From an uncultured bacterium (GTDB lineage: Bacteria; Verrucomicrobiota; Lentisphaeria; Victivallales; UBA1829): a DNA stretch of 64,000 bases. The notes under the pieces are model-generated. The model saw nothing but the letters and a program-made list of their open reading frames with translations. It was not told the origin of the DNA and searched no databases. Positions 1 to 9,142 of this stretch are shown here, one piece after another (position 1 is the first letter of the stretch; each line of letters starts with the position of its first letter). Made by a program: the position numbers and the translations under genes. The DNA lies in assembly GCA_949292215.1 (NCBI GenBank), contig CASEYW010000123.1, positions 1-64,000 of the forward strand, in the 5' to 3' direction.

Positions 1-46
1 CATCCGCGCGGCGTTTTGCGTCTGCACGCAGGGGAGACGGATGCGG
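1..46. other. left window edge, no gene assigned
   Basis: This short stretch lies downstream of the minus-strand glycosidase that ends at 47. It begins with CAT, which could be the start codon of a further minus-strand gene leaving the window, but no ribosome binding site is evident and nothing can be tested in so little sequence. Confidence 0.3.
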
Positions 47-2875
47 TCAGGGTTCGAGCACAATGGTGCCGAAGCGGCTCGGGGGGGCCTGTTTCAGCTG
101 GAAGATTCCGAGGGCGGAAACGTCTTTTTGTGTTCCGGGTGCCTGATCGCGGTCATTGACCATTCCCGCCCAGTGGACTGTCATTCCGGGTGTCGCTTTT
201 TCCAGGTTCAGGAAGTTCCAGGGGACGGCAATGAGATAATGGATGACCGTTTTACCGTCGTGCCGTTTGACCGCTGTGATTCTGCGGGGAAGTTCCGCGC
301 TGGAAACGGCACCCGATGGGAAGCGGGTTTTGTCGAAGGTGAAAGTCCGATCTGCTTCCGGACCTTTCGAGGTGAGCGCAACATTGATTTCGCTGAAGGC
401 GAGATCGTATTGATCGCCGAATTCATTGGCACTTCCCTGCGTCGTACGTTTTCTGGCGAAACCGAACTGGAGGGAATCGCCGTCCCAGATCTTCCATCCG
501 GTGAACGGCTGGAGATAGACGTCATCTGTGACGGAGACATCAAAGAGAAGATAGTGTTCATTCCAGCCGAAGGCGATTTCCGCATGCAGGTCCTCACTGC
601 CCGAATGATAGTGGATCGATCGGATGGGGGTCGGATCGACCGGATAGCGGCGCGGATTCTTCCATTGGCTGAAATCACCTTTGATTCCGACTCCGGGCAG
701 GTAGGCTGCGGAAAGGAAGTTCTGCTTCTCAGAGCGCTCGAAGGTGTAGCCGGAATCGAGACGGAACTTGACCTGTGTCGTTACGACGCGGAAAGGATTG
801 AGTTCCAGTCCTGGGAAGGCAATTTGCCGGACGGCTGTTTCGCCTGGGCGCAGCTGGAAAGGAACTTTTTTCCTTGCTTCAGGATATCCGGTGATTCTTG
901 TTTCGATGACGCCCCCGACTGTGGTATCCATCGGATTGGAGAGCGTGACGGCGATTCCGGGCTCTTTCTGTTGAAATGAGGGCCGGATTTCCAATACGCG
1001 CATCGGCGGCATGACTTCCAGAAGGATTCCGGTTGCAGCGCAGAGTCTTCCGTGGTCCAGAAGTTTGAGTGTGAGAGGATATTTGCCATTCTGCAGCGAT
1101 GCCGGGATCGCAATGGAGAAAGAGAACGTTCCATTCTTTTCGACGTTCTGTTTCAACGGGTTCAGATTCATGGAGCGGGGGAAGATCAGCTGCAGCTCTC
1201 CGGCGGAACGGACTTTCCCCGTGAGGGTGACGGAAGTGCCCACAGTTCCGCGCAGGGATTCCGCATCGGTTCGGATCTGCTTTTCCACGTTTCTGCCCCA
1301 GAGCTTCGGATCTGCTCCGATGATATAGGTGGGCGCTTCGGAAAGTTTCACACGAAGGAGTCCGCCGGAGGTTTTGACGGCCTGCCGGTTTCCCATCATA
1401 TCAGCGATTTCGATTTCCGCACGTCCGACAGGCAGTTCGACTTCCGGCGTGTTTCCTCCGAAATCCCAGAGAGCGATGACGCAATGATCCTTTCTGTCGG
1501 CGTAACTGTATCCGAGCACGGTGTCGCCGAGATATTCGATCGCACCGGTCGAGCGGTGTCCTTCCAGGATTCGGCTTGCGGCGGCAAGCGCTGGAAAGAC
1601 CGGACGCGGCGCCACACGCTTCGGGGCCCAGATCCGTTTCGGGGTGTCCAGATTGTAGCAGAGTCCGTAATCCCCGGTTCCCAGTTCGCTGTGATCGTAT
1701 CCGTAGAACGGTTCGTTGGAGGCAAATCCTTCACCGAGCAGGATCAGAGAACCGCGGACCTGTCCGTACATCTGGATCAATTCCTGTTCAACGGTGCTGA
1801 TGGCGGAATACCCGGATTCGTTTGCTCGGAGCCTGATCTCTTTTCCTCCGGAATATTGCCGGACCAGTTTTTTGAGGGTGCGGATGTTTTCCACCAGTCC
1901 GTTCTGCTCCACCGGATACTGGAGATAGGGATGAATGGTGAATTCGTCGATATATTTGAGCAGTCCTTTCTCAAAAAGTCGTTTGTGACGTTCCACGAGT
2001 CCGGGGGTAATGTTGCTGAAGCAGGGTCCGAGAACTTTTGCGTCAGGATCGCCTGCGTGGATGCCTTCCCAGGCGACTTTATGCAGCTTCAGAATTTCAT
2101 CATCGGTGAAAAAGAGATCCGGCTCCCACATCGGCTGATAACGCATGAAGTCGTTGCCGTATTTCTGAAGTCTGCCTTTGGCGGCGAGTTCCCGGTAGAA
2201 TTCCCGGAAGAGTTTTTCCCCTGCTGCATCCGTGAAGATTTTTCCGTTGGTGTGTTTTTTCAATGCCTCCTGACTGGGATACTGATAGCGGAATGGGGTC
2301 GCCAGTGTGACATAGGTACACGTTTTCCAGGTTTTCTGAGCGTTTTCGCGTTTTGTGCGTTCCTCCGGAGTCGGATTCAGAGAGACGCTGCCGCTCATCC
2401 AGCGTGCGCCCATCCACGGGATCATTCCGGCGGACTGTCCGTGAATCCCAAAGAAGGTTTCTGACTGCGGATAGAGAGGAGCTTCTGCCGGATCGGGCAG
2501 AACCGCATAGGGGATGGTTCCCGCCGGACGGCTTCCCGTTTTCGGAGTCGTGATCCCGTTTGAGAGTTTGACTCTTGCCCGATAGAATCCATACTTCCGG
2601 TTCGGCGCGGGAATGCTCTGTTTCCATCTGCCGTCGGCTCCGGCTTTGACCGGAACGGAACTCGTCTGAATCCTTCTGTCGTTCTGATCGACGATATTCA
2701 CATCAAGCTGGAGTGATTCCGATGGTTTCATTCCCGAGATTTCAAACTCCAGCCGGATCGGATCGCCCGGCTTGAACATACTGTTTTCTGGATTGTTTGT
2801 TTCTCCGCTCATACGGATTTCAGCGCTGCATACTGCGGCAAGAAACGGGAGAGAGAATGCAAGAATTCGGTTCAT
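47..2875 (-). CDS. large secreted clan-A-like glycoside hydrolase with C-terminal CBM9-like domain
   Basis: This is a 942-residue exported protein, last gene of a LacI-pilin-propeller-glycosidase operon. The start at 2875 is chosen because it gives a signal peptide (MNRILAFSLP..., likely cut after CSA near residue 18) and lies 5 nt after the stop of the upstream gene. Residues about 20-135 look like a beta-sandwich. About 140-560 resemble a TIM-barrel glycosidase: WEPD (E251) sits where the acid/base Glu is expected, and ANESGY (E353) where the nucleophile is expected, after an IHPY strand motif. Residues about 770-942 resemble the family 9 carbohydrate-binding fold seen at the end of bacterial hydrolases. 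The usual Asn before the acid/base Glu is Trp here. The substrate is unknown. Clan A is inferred from motif spacing; the exact GH family was not determined. Confidence 0.7.
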   Translation of the reverse strand: MNRILAFSLPFLAAVCSAEIRMSGETNNPENSMFKPGDPIRLEFEISGMKPSESLQLDVNIVDQNDRRIQTSSVPVKAGADGRWKQSIPAPNRKYGFYRARVKLSNGITTPKTGSRPAGTIPYAVLPDPAEAPLYPQSETFFGIHGQSAGMIPWMGARWMSGSVSLNPTPEERTKRENAQKTWKTCTYVTLATPFRYQYPSQEALKKHTNGKIFTDAAGEKLFREFYRELAAKGRLQKYGNDFMRYQPMWEPDLFFTDDEILKLHKVAWEGIHAGDPDAKVLGPCFSNITPGLVERHKRLFEKGLLKYIDEFTIHPYLQYPVEQNGLVENIRTLKKLVRQYSGGKEIRLRANESGYSAISTVEQELIQMYGQVRGSLILLGEGFASNEPFYGYDHSELGTGDYGLCYNLDTPKRIWAPKRVAPRPVFPALAAASRILEGHRSTGAIEYLGDTVLGYSYADRKDHCVIALWDFGGNTPEVELPVGRAEIEIADMMGNRQAVKTSGGLLRVKLSEAPTYIIGADPKLWGRNVEKQIRTDAESLRGTVGTSVTLTGKVRSAGELQLIFPRSMNLNPLKQNVEKNGTFSFSIAIPASLQNGKYPLTLKLLDHGRLCAATGILLEVMPPMRVLEIRPSFQQKEPGIAVTLSNPMDTTVGGVIETRITGYPEARKKVPFQLRPGETAVRQIAFPGLELNPFRVVTTQVKFRLDSGYTFERSEKQNFLSAAYLPGVGIKGDFSQWKNPRRYPVDPTPIRSIHYHSGSEDLHAEIAFGWNEHYLLFDVSVTDDVYLQPFTGWKIWDGDSLQFGFARKRTTQGSANEFGDQYDLAFSEINVALTSKGPEADRTFTFDKTRFPSGAVSSAELPRRITAVKRHDGKTVIHYLIAVPWNFLNLEKATPGMTVHWAGMVNDRDQAPGTQKDVSALGIFQLKQAPPSRFGTIVLEP

Positions 2876-2879
2876 GAGT

Positions 2880-4454
2880 TCAGTTTCCTTCCTTGAGTTT
2901 GAATCTTCGCAGGGAGAAGTCCGCATGGTCCGCTCCGACAAGCCACTTTCCGGAAACGGCAAGCGTGTTGAGCTTGTGCGGGGAGCGGAACACGATGTCC
3001 CCTTTTTTGTTCAGCAGAAGCAGTTCTTTGGCTGCGACTGCAAGAAAATCCCCGATAACAGCGATGTCATCGGCGAAGATCGCTTTGTTCCAGACCGTTT
3101 TTCCGTCCTTCAGCAGAGCGATCCATCCGTTTCCTGCGGCGGCAAGTTCTCTTCTGCTGAACGCATCGACTCTGCTGACAGGGGCTTTCAGATCGTTGGG
3201 GACATTCAGAGTTCCATGATCCGCGAAAAAGATCATTCCATCTTTGAATGCCAGATCAGAGGGCTTTTTGAAGGAGCGCTTCAGATTGACCATCCGGCTT
3301 TTGTCGCCCCATTTTGTCTTTGTCGGGTCGAAGCGCCAGAGGGTTTTATGCTGACGGTCCAGAATTAGAAATGCGGAACCGTCGGAGACTGCCGCGCAGG
3401 CGTCGGAATCCCAGTTCGCACCGACATGCCACGGTTCATTGCCTGTGTTTCCGAAAGGCGAATCCGGGAAGTCGTCGAGATAGAGACTTGTGATCTGATA
3501 TCCGGCAATCGCAAGAATTCTGCCGTCAAGAATGGCGAGCGCGGCAGGATTCCCGATTCCGCCGATTCGGAAATCGCTCGTTCGCGGATTGACGGGATTG
3601 TAATGCTTCAATCCCTGCGTGGTGGCTAGGAAATATCCCTTCCCGCCGTCCCACGCGATGGAATTTGCATACTGGTCCATTCCGTCTCCCAGCATCAGTG
3701 GTTTTCCAGAAGTGAGGGTGTTTTCATAACGGATCGCATTGCTGCCGCATCCCCACAATTCTCCTTTGGCAAGAGAGAAATTGGAAATCCATCCTCCGGC
3801 GGGCCAGATTCCGCCGTTGGCGGCTTTCCCGTCCGGAGTGAAACGGTAGACTTTCATATCGGGGTACATCGTGGAGATCAGCAGATATCCGCTTCCGGGC
3901 AGGAATCCTGTTGAAACGACCGTTCCTTTGCTCCGGAAATCCGCCAGATCCAGGATGACCCCGAGAGGGGTTCCGGAACAGTCCCATCCGTATACTTTTT
4001 TTGCGGCGGAGTCCAGTGCAAAAAATTTGACATTTGCTCCGAAGCGCTGTTTGGTTGCGGCATCGGCAATGGCCGTGTTGTTGAATCCTTTTTTGAAATC
4101 GGCAGCCTGAACTGTTTTCACGCTGCCGTCGGATTGCGGCTGAAGGCGGTAGACGAGTGTCTTATACTGGAGAAAAATCTCCTTTCCGTCGGTCATCAGC
4201 TTCCCGCTCCGATCAAGTATTTTTTTCGCGGTACGTTTGCCTTTTGTGAGTTTGTAGATCTTGCCTCCGTTGACGAACCAGACATTTCCTCCCGGATCGC
4301 TGACTGCGCTTCCGCAGGCTGTTTCACGCAGAACTTCGGTTCCTTCCGGCTGACTTTGACCGAGTTTACCGAAGGGTACCAGTTCCGCGGCAAACAGCAG
4401 TGCCGGAAGAGATGCACTGAGTGTTGCAGCAAGTTTCCAGTTCATAAAATTCAT
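2880..4454 (-). CDS. secreted beta-propeller-like protein of unknown function
   Basis: This 524-residue protein has a signal peptide (MNFMNWKLAATLSAS..., probable cut at LFAA-EL). An alternative start at 4445 would remove only three residues; AGGGAG lies 3 nt before the first ATG and 12 nt before the second. The mature part is a series of short beta-rich repeats with recurrent G-x-x-W/Y and DG turns (GGKIYKL, DGKEIFL, WDGGKGYFL, DGRILAI), as in NHL/SMP-type propellers. No catalytic motif was recognised. It lies between the pilin-like gene (34 nt upstream) and the glycosidase (starting 5 nt downstream), so it probably acts outside the cytoplasm with them, perhaps as a glycan or protein binding scaffold. 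The function is inferred from context only. Confidence 0.65.
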   Translation of the reverse strand: MNFMNWKLAATLSASLPALLFAAELVPFGKLGQSQPEGTEVLRETACGSAVSDPGGNVWFVNGGKIYKLTKGKRTAKKILDRSGKLMTDGKEIFLQYKTLVYRLQPQSDGSVKTVQAADFKKGFNNTAIADAATKQRFGANVKFFALDSAAKKVYGWDCSGTPLGVILDLADFRSKGTVVSTGFLPGSGYLLISTMYPDMKVYRFTPDGKAANGGIWPAGGWISNFSLAKGELWGCGSNAIRYENTLTSGKPLMLGDGMDQYANSIAWDGGKGYFLATTQGLKHYNPVNPRTSDFRIGGIGNPAALAILDGRILAIAGYQITSLYLDDFPDSPFGNTGNEPWHVGANWDSDACAAVSDGSAFLILDRQHKTLWRFDPTKTKWGDKSRMVNLKRSFKKPSDLAFKDGMIFFADHGTLNVPNDLKAPVSRVDAFSRRELAAAGNGWIALLKDGKTVWNKAIFADDIAVIGDFLAVAAKELLLLNKKGDIVFRSPHKLNTLAVSGKWLVGADHADFSLRRFKLKEGN

Positions 4455-4488
4455 GATCTCCCTGTTGCTGTTGTTTTGTAATGTTCTG

Positions 4489-5184
4489 TTACGGTGTCCG
4501 GTAACCGAAGCGGAGTACGCCGTAGGTTTCCACTGCCGGAGAGGTATAGTAAAGTGCGTGGTTGACTGCGGCGGCATGTCCGTCGAAATAGACCTGATTC
4601 ATGCGTCCGGAGATGTATTTCCCTGAGGCGTCTTTCATTCCGTTTGCGTGACGGGTTCCGATCTGAGCCCGGTCGTAGACCAGATAAGGATATCCGTACC
4701 CGTTTGCGTATTCCGGAATCGTGATTGCCTGTGATGGAGACGAGACGCTTGAAACCGAGCGTGTCTGGCGGAAATCATATCCCCAGTATCCGGCTGAGGT
4801 CGCGTTCAGTCCATAGCTCTGTTCTCCGCGGAGGGCGAGCGGGCATCTCATATTCTGCTGATAGGATTTCTTTCCGAGCAGCAGAGTGATTTCATATTCC
4901 CATGTGTTATAGTTGCCGTCTTCTTCGTGTCTTTTTGCCGGCATTGCCGGCATGCAGAAACCGGTCTGGTCAGCGTACATCGCATAAGCAAGGCCCATCT
5001 GCTTGAGGTTGTTCAGGCAGGATACCGAGCGTGCGCTTTCTCTTGCCTTGTTCAGAGCGGGAAGAAGCATTGCTGCAAGAATCGCTATGATTGCAATTAC
5101 GACTAATAATTCTATCAGTGTGAAAATGGAGAACCATTTTTTCCGATTGTCCGTGCAACTGATGTTTCCGAAGGGATTCCGCAT
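4489..5184 (-). CDS. prepilin-type N-terminal domain protein (cassette 1)
   Basis: This 231-residue protein has a short basic leader followed by [10 protein letters not shown] and a long hydrophobic helix ending in [13 protein letters not shown]. This is the hallmark of type IV pilins and type II secretion pseudopilins. The conserved Glu at +5 is present, but the residue before the Phe is Ile rather than Gly. After the helix come CLNNLKQ and a globular part ending with [10 protein letters not shown], which matches the DGH signature at the end of many PVC-group pilin-like proteins. It starts 17 nt after the LacI gene and precedes the propeller and glycosidase genes, so it should be co-transcribed with all of them. 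It is likely an inner-membrane-tethered or surface-assembled pseudopilin. Confidence 0.85.
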   Translation of the reverse strand: MRNPFGNISCTDNRKKWFSIFTLIELLVVIAIIAILAAMLLPALNKARESARSVSCLNNLKQMGLAYAMYADQTGFCMPAMPAKRHEEDGNYNTWEYEITLLLGKKSYQQNMRCPLALRGEQSYGLNATSAGYWGYDFRQTRSVSSVSSPSQAITIPEYANGYGYPYLVYDRAQIGTRHANGMKDASGKYISGRMNQVYFDGHAAAVNHALYYTSPAVETYGVLRFGYRTP

Positions 5185-5201
5185 GATTTGATCTCCTGTG
5201 G

Positions 5202-6290
5202 TTATGAATTTGTCCTGGATCTGGACGGGTGTCGGGATGGACGGCTTCCGATGCGGGAGGAGCCTTCTTTTCCCTGTTTGACGGTGGACCCTTTGATGAC
5301 GATTTCCGGTTTGATCCGGATTTCCGCGGAGGGAATGTGTTCCTCTTTGCCATGTTCCAGACGGAGAAAAAGGCGTTCCACAATCTTTTCCGCGATTGTT
5401 TTTGTCTTCTGATCAATGCTTGTAACGGGAAAGACATTGGCATAATCCGGTTCCATGCAGCCGAATCCCATGACGGCGATGTCGTCCGGAATGCGGATTT
5501 TTTCCTCGAAGAGATAGCGGCAGAGAAGGATGGCCTGCCAGTCGAAAAAAGTGGCAAAGGAATCTGTTTCCGGATGTGCCTGCAGAAAATCAAGTATGAG
5601 TTCCTTCGGAAAGTGGATGGACGCCCAGCGCTCGACAATCCGGACGTTCATATCGGGATGTTCGCGGCAGAATGCTTCAATTCCCTCCCGGCGCAGTCGG
5701 GCGGGGCTGGCATAGTCGGGACCTGCGAGATATCCGAGATTCCTGCGCCCAGTTTCATACAGATGGCGGGCGGAGAGATATCCGCCGTAAAAGTCGTCGG
5801 TTCCGACGAAATCAATATCGGCCTTTGTCTTGCGGTCCACGGAGATGACCGGAATGCGGCGGGAGACGAATTCCCGGAAATAGTCGTTGTCTGCAAAATC
5901 GTCGCGCGGTACGATGACGATGCCGTCAACCCGCTGTTCCAGAAGGCGGCGCAGAAGAGCGGAATCCTCCTGCTGTGTTTCATTGAAGGAGGCGCACGAG
6001 ATCACCATGTAGTCGTGCAGATAGAGCAGTTTCTGGATTTCCGTTTCGATCTTCTGGAAAAAAGGATTCGAATGATCGCAGATGACACCAATCAGACGGG
6101 ATCGCCCCGTCTGGAAACCGCTGATCAGACGGTTTTCATGATACCCGAGCTGTTTCGCCGCTTCATGAATTCGTTTGCGTGCGGCTTCGGAGATCTCTCC
6201 CTTGCTCCTCATTACCCGGGAGACCGTGGACAGGGAGTACCCCGTCGCTTTTGCAATGTCCTTCAGGCTCGCCAGAACTTCCGTTCCCAT
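5202..6290 (-). CDS. LacI-family transcriptional regulator
   Basis: This 362-residue protein has a LacI helix-turn-helix at residues about 8-30 ([20 protein letters not shown]), a hinge ending near LGYHENR, and a periplasmic-binding-protein-like effector domain ([40 protein letters not shown]). It heads the operon that carries the pilin-like, propeller and glycosidase genes. A consensus promoter and a palindrome-containing triple repeat lie directly upstream, so it probably represses itself and the operon until a sugar binds. The ligand cannot be predicted. The start is supported by AGGAG 11 nt upstream. The C-terminal tail is Ser/Arg-rich and somewhat longer than usual. Confidence 0.92.
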   Translation of the reverse strand: MGTEVLASLKDIAKATGYSLSTVSRVMRSKGEISEAARKRIHEAAKQLGYHENRLISGFQTGRSRLIGVICDHSNPFFQKIETEIQKLLYLHDYMVISCASFNETQQEDSALLRRLLEQRVDGIVIVPRDDFADNDYFREFVSRRIPVISVDRKTKADIDFVGTDDFYGGYLSARHLYETGRRNLGYLAGPDYASPARLRREGIEAFCREHPDMNVRIVERWASIHFPKELILDFLQAHPETDSFATFFDWQAILLCRYLFEEKIRIPDDIAVMGFGCMEPDYANVFPVTSIDQKTKTIAEKIVERLFLRLEHGKEEHIPSAEIRIKPEIVIKGSTVKQGKEGSSRIGSRPSRHPSRSRTNS

Positions 6291-6326
6291 GGATGCCTCT
6301 GCTCCTTTTTGTCCTGTTTTTTTTGT

Positions 6327-6367
6327 TTCCGCAAGTACTTCCGCAACTACTTCCGCAAGTACTTGCG
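6327..6367. repeat. three tandem 12-bp repeats ending in a perfect palindrome (candidate LacI operator)
   Basis: The unit TTCCGCAAGTAC occurs at 6327 and 6351, with one variant (G to C) at 6339, giving a 12-bp period. The last unit runs into CGCAAGTACTTGCG (6354-6367), a perfect 14-bp palindrome. The palindrome starts 4 bp downstream of the -10 box of the minus-strand LacI promoter, covering the predicted start site, as expected for an autoregulatory LacI operator. Binding by this LacI protein is inference. Confidence 0.75.
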
Positions 6368-6370
6368 TTA

Positions 6371-6399
6371 ATTATAATGCAAGATTGCGGATTTGTCAA
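6371..6399 (-). promoter_or_regulatory. sigma70-type promoter of the LacI cassette
   Basis: On the minus strand TTGACA (6394-6399) and TATAAT (6371-6376) are separated by exactly 17 bp. Both boxes match consensus. The predicted start site falls inside the palindrome at 6354-6367. Confidence 0.85.
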
Positions 6400-6571
6400 T
6401 ACAGGAACGAAAATTTTTTGAAAAAAAAGAGAAAAAGGCGCAGAAGGAGCGGAGTTTCCCATTATTTCCCTTTTTTGATTTGACTTTTTGCGATTTTCTG
6501 GCAAATTTATCTGAATGGAGAAATTCAGAGGTCCTCGGGGACCGTTCAATCAGAAAGCAGAGGAACAGGGT

Positions 6572-7645
6572 ATGACCGCAATCATCGGTTTTGAATCAAG
6601 TTGCGACGAAACGGCCGTGGCTGTTGTTGTCGATGGAAGGAAAGTGCTTTCCAGTGCGATTGCATCACAAATTGCAAAGCACGCTGTTTACGGGGGGGTT
6701 GTCCCCGAGCTTGCTGCGCGTGAGCATCTGACGGCGATCCGGAGAGTCACCGACGAAGCTCTCCGGGAATCCGGACTTACGATGGCGGAAATTGACGCGG
6801 TTGCCGTGACAAACGGCCCGGGACTGGTTCCCGCTCTGCTGGTCGGCGTTAACTTTGCCAAGGGATTTGCCTCCTCTTTCGGAAAGCCGCTGATTGGGAT
6901 CAATCACTTCCTCGGCCATATTTACGGGGTCTTTCTGGATCAGGAAGAGGATATTTTCGCGAAAAAGGAGCTCTTCCCGATGGTCGGGCTGGTTGTTTCC
7001 GGCGGACATACAAGTCTTGTTCTGATTGATTCCGACGGGACCGCGCGCGTGGTCGGCACCACGCTTGACGACGCCGCCGGCGAAGCGTTCGACAAAGCCG
7101 CCAAAATGCTGAATCTCGGCTATCCCGGCGGACCTGTCATTGAGAAGGCAGCAAAAAACGGCAATCCGAAGCGATTCGAGTTTCCCCGTTCGCTCACGGG
7201 TGGAGCCGGGAAGGCGCTTGCTCCTGAAAACCGCTTCCATTTCAGTTTCAGCGGAGTCAAGACTTCTCTGCTCTATCACACGAAGCGTCTCTGCGGAGAC
7301 AATGCCGAGGCTCTGGAGGGGCAGGACCTTTACGATACTCTGGCGTCATATCAGGATGCAATTGTGGATGTCCTTTGTTCCAAGGCATGCGATGCTGTTG
7401 CTTTTTTCCGGGCGAAAAGCCTGATTCTCTGCGGCGGTGTCGCGTGCAACGGCTATCTCCGGGATCATTTTACCGCCCGAGCCCCGAAACACGTGCAGAC
7501 TTTTCTGGCTCCGCGCAAATACTGCACCGACAACGCCGCGATGATTGCCGGACTCGCTTACCGTTACTATCGCGCCGGAGAGTTTGCCGATCTGAACCTT
7601 GATGCCTACGCACGGATTCCTCATGCCTTCCGGATTCCGTTTTGA
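6572..7645 (+). CDS. tsaD: tRNA N6-adenosine threonylcarbamoyltransferase TsaD
   Basis: This 357-residue cytoplasmic enzyme transfers the threonylcarbamoyl group to A37 of ANN-decoding tRNAs, working with TsaB and TsaE. The sequence shows the family start (IIGFESSCDETAVAVV), the metal-binding H112-x3-H116 pair in NHFLGHIY, VSGGHTSLVL, FSFSGVKTSLL and the late CTDNAAMIAG metal/nucleotide motif. The length fits bacterial TsaD. The start at 6572 is chosen over an in-frame ATG at 6515 because it begins directly at the conserved fold and has GAGGAACAGG upstream. It heads a run with the HAD phosphatase (17 nt downstream) and the EI24-like gene. A small GGTCC/GGACC hairpin (6530-6543) lies in the leader. 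Confidence 0.97.
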   Translation: MTAIIGFESSCDETAVAVVVDGRKVLSSAIASQIAKHAVYGGVVPELAAREHLTAIRRVTDEALRESGLTMAEIDAVAVTNGPGLVPALLVGVNFAKGFASSFGKPLIGINHFLGHIYGVFLDQEEDIFAKKELFPMVGLVVSGGHTSLVLIDSDGTARVVGTTLDDAAGEAFDKAAKMLNLGYPGGPVIEKAAKNGNPKRFEFPRSLTGGAGKALAPENRFHFSFSGVKTSLLYHTKRLCGDNAEALEGQDLYDTLASYQDAIVDVLCSKACDAVAFFRAKSLILCGGVACNGYLRDHFTARAPKHVQTFLAPRKYCTDNAAMIAGLAYRYYRAGEFADLNLDAYARIPHAFRIPF

Positions 7646-7662
7646 AGGAAGGCTGAGCCTGT

Positions 7663-8313
7663 ATGAACAATCCGAATCGCTGTGCTGTTTTTGATCTGGA
7701 TGGAACGCTGATTGATTCCAGAGAGGACATTGCGCGGGCTGTCAATCTTCTCCGTGCCCGTTTCGCCCTGCCTCCTTTGCAGACGGAAACGGTTGTTTCG
7801 TTTGTCGGCAATGGAATCCGGAAACTCGTCGAGCGCGCTTTCGAGCATGAAGATTCCGCGCTTGTGGAGAAAGCCAAAGAGCAGATTATTGATTGTTACC
7901 GGGAAACGCTGGTTGTCAAAACGACGCTCTATCCGGGTGTCGCCGATGGTCTTCGTATTTTGAAGACTGCCGGTTTCAAGCTTGCCGTTGCCACAAACAA
8001 ACCGCACGTTCTCTGTGTCCCGCTCCTGAAAAAACTTGGAATTGCCGATTGCTTTGATGCGATCCTCGGCGGCGGAACAAGGATTCGTATGAAACCGGAA
8101 CCCGATCAGATTCATTATGTGATGAAGGAAACCCTTTCTTCTCCGGAAAAAAGCTGGATGCTCGGTGACAATTATACTGATCTGGCGGCGGGCAGGGCGG
8201 CTGGGTGCAAGCGTGCATTCGCCGCATGGGGATTCGGCGATCCACGACTGGAAACGTGGGATTTCAAAGCAGATTCCTTTCTGGCGTTTGTCTATCACCT
8301 TTTGAAATCCTGA
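7663..8313 (+). CDS. HAD-superfamily phosphatase, phosphoglycolate phosphatase-like
   Basis: This 216-residue soluble hydrolase has the four HAD motifs: DLDGTLIDS (D11 nucleophile, D13 acid/base), VATNKP, a Lys after the GGGTRIRMKPEP segment, and LGDNYTDLAAGRAAG with its acidic pair. The cap is of the small helical C1 type, as in Gph/PGP proteins. The likely substrate is phosphoglycolate or another small sugar phosphate; sequence alone does not settle this. It follows tsaD by 17 nt, and the next gene starts 11 nt after its stop, so the three are probably one transcript. The start ATG follows a GGAAGGCTGAGCC ribosome binding region. Confidence 0.88.
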   Translation: MNNPNRCAVFDLDGTLIDSREDIARAVNLLRARFALPPLQTETVVSFVGNGIRKLVERAFEHEDSALVEKAKEQIIDCYRETLVVKTTLYPGVADGLRILKTAGFKLAVATNKPHVLCVPLLKKLGIADCFDAILGGGTRIRMKPEPDQIHYVMKETLSSPEKSWMLGDNYTDLAAGRAAGCKRAFAAWGFGDPRLETWDFKADSFLAFVYHLLKS

Positions 8314-8324
8314 GGAACGGAGCT

Positions 8325-9074
8325 GTGAAGGGCGATTTTTCCAAAGGTGCCGGATGGCTTTTGAGAGGCATAGCGTATTTTTACAGAACGCCTTCTCTCT
8401 GGAAGTATGCGTTGATTCCGTTCTTGCTTACGCTTCTCCTTTATGGAGTGCTGTTTCTGGCGGCGGTCCGATACGGGATTCCCTTCCTGCTTGATTTGCT
8501 TCCGGACCCGGAAGGGCATCCGGGGTGGACCCGCTGGCTGATTCATCCGCTCCGCTGGCTGGCGGCGCTTTCCTGCTGGCTGGGGCTGCTGCTGACGGCA
8601 ATTCTGACCTTGAGCACGGTGTATGAGTTCCTGGGGACTCCGTTCTTCGACGGGATGGTGGTGCGGGTTGAACGGGAACGATATGGAAGGAAATGCACGC
8701 CGCTGCCGTTCCAGCAGAATCTGGTTTGTGCGTTTCAGAGCGGGATGTTTTCGATGGTTACGATGGTGCTTGCCGTCGGATTCTTTTTTTGCTCCCTGCT
8801 TCTGCCGGTGGTCGGGCCTCTCCTGATGGGGCTTGTCATCGGGTACCGGATGGCGCTGACCTATCTGTTTTCTCCCGGATTCAACCGGGGACTTGATGTG
8901 CGGGGGATTCAGGCGGGAACGGGTAAGAGGAACATGCTGATTCTCGGTTTCGGAATAACGGCATATCTGTTGCTGATGATTCCGTTTATTTCCATTTTTC
9001 TGATTCCGGCGTTTGTTGTCTCCGGTATTCTGCTGTACAATGAGGAACTGGAAGAGTCTGCCGAAAAACAATGA
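8325..9074 (+). CDS. EI24/CysZ-like integral membrane protein
   Basis: This 249-residue protein has four or five hydrophobic segments (about residues 25-50, 75-105, 140-165, 170-190 and 205-235) and the family pattern FYRTPSLWKYALIP near the N terminus, with YEFLGTPFFDGMV in the middle. This is typical of EI24-domain proteins, some of which (CysZ) move sulfate. The proposed start is GTG 8325, which has TGAGGAACGGAGC just upstream. The longer in-frame start at 8205 would overlap the phosphatase by more than 100 nt. The role here is unknown; sulfate transport is only a family possibility. Confidence 0.8.
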   Translation: MKGDFSKGAGWLLRGIAYFYRTPSLWKYALIPFLLTLLLYGVLFLAAVRYGIPFLLDLLPDPEGHPGWTRWLIHPLRWLAALSCWLGLLLTAILTLSTVYEFLGTPFFDGMVVRVERERYGRKCTPLPFQQNLVCAFQSGMFSMVTMVLAVGFFFCSLLLPVVGPLLMGLVIGYRMALTYLFSPGFNRGLDVRGIQAGTGKRNMLILGFGITAYLLLMIPFISIFLIPAFVVSGILLYNEELEESAEKQ

Positions 9075-9142
9075 AGCGGCAGAAGAAAACCGCGGCCGGA
9101 GAAAAGAAAAAATCCTTTTCCGACCACGAACCTTCCTCTGAA

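Noticed and set aside
1052..2464. 470-codon plus-strand open frame inside the first glycosidase
   Set aside because: Antisense shadow with no start signal and no recognisable motif.
6327..6367. Short tandem repeats considered as a CRISPR-like array
   Set aside because: Units are 12 bp and contiguous with no spacers, and no cas gene is present; an operator explains them better.
5229..6371. 380-codon plus-strand open frame opposite the LacI gene
   Set aside because: The minus strand encodes a clear LacI protein with promoter; the opposite frame runs through the operator repeats and has no domain.
6530..6543. GGTCC/GGACC hairpin in the tsaD leader considered as a regulatory RNA element
   Set aside because: A 5-bp stem with a 4-nt loop is common by chance and shows no riboswitch or attenuator layout.
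8205..8324. Longer N terminus for the EI24-like protein
   Set aside because: It would overlap the HAD phosphatase by over 100 nt and has no membrane-protein character; the GTG at 8325 has a good ribosome binding site.
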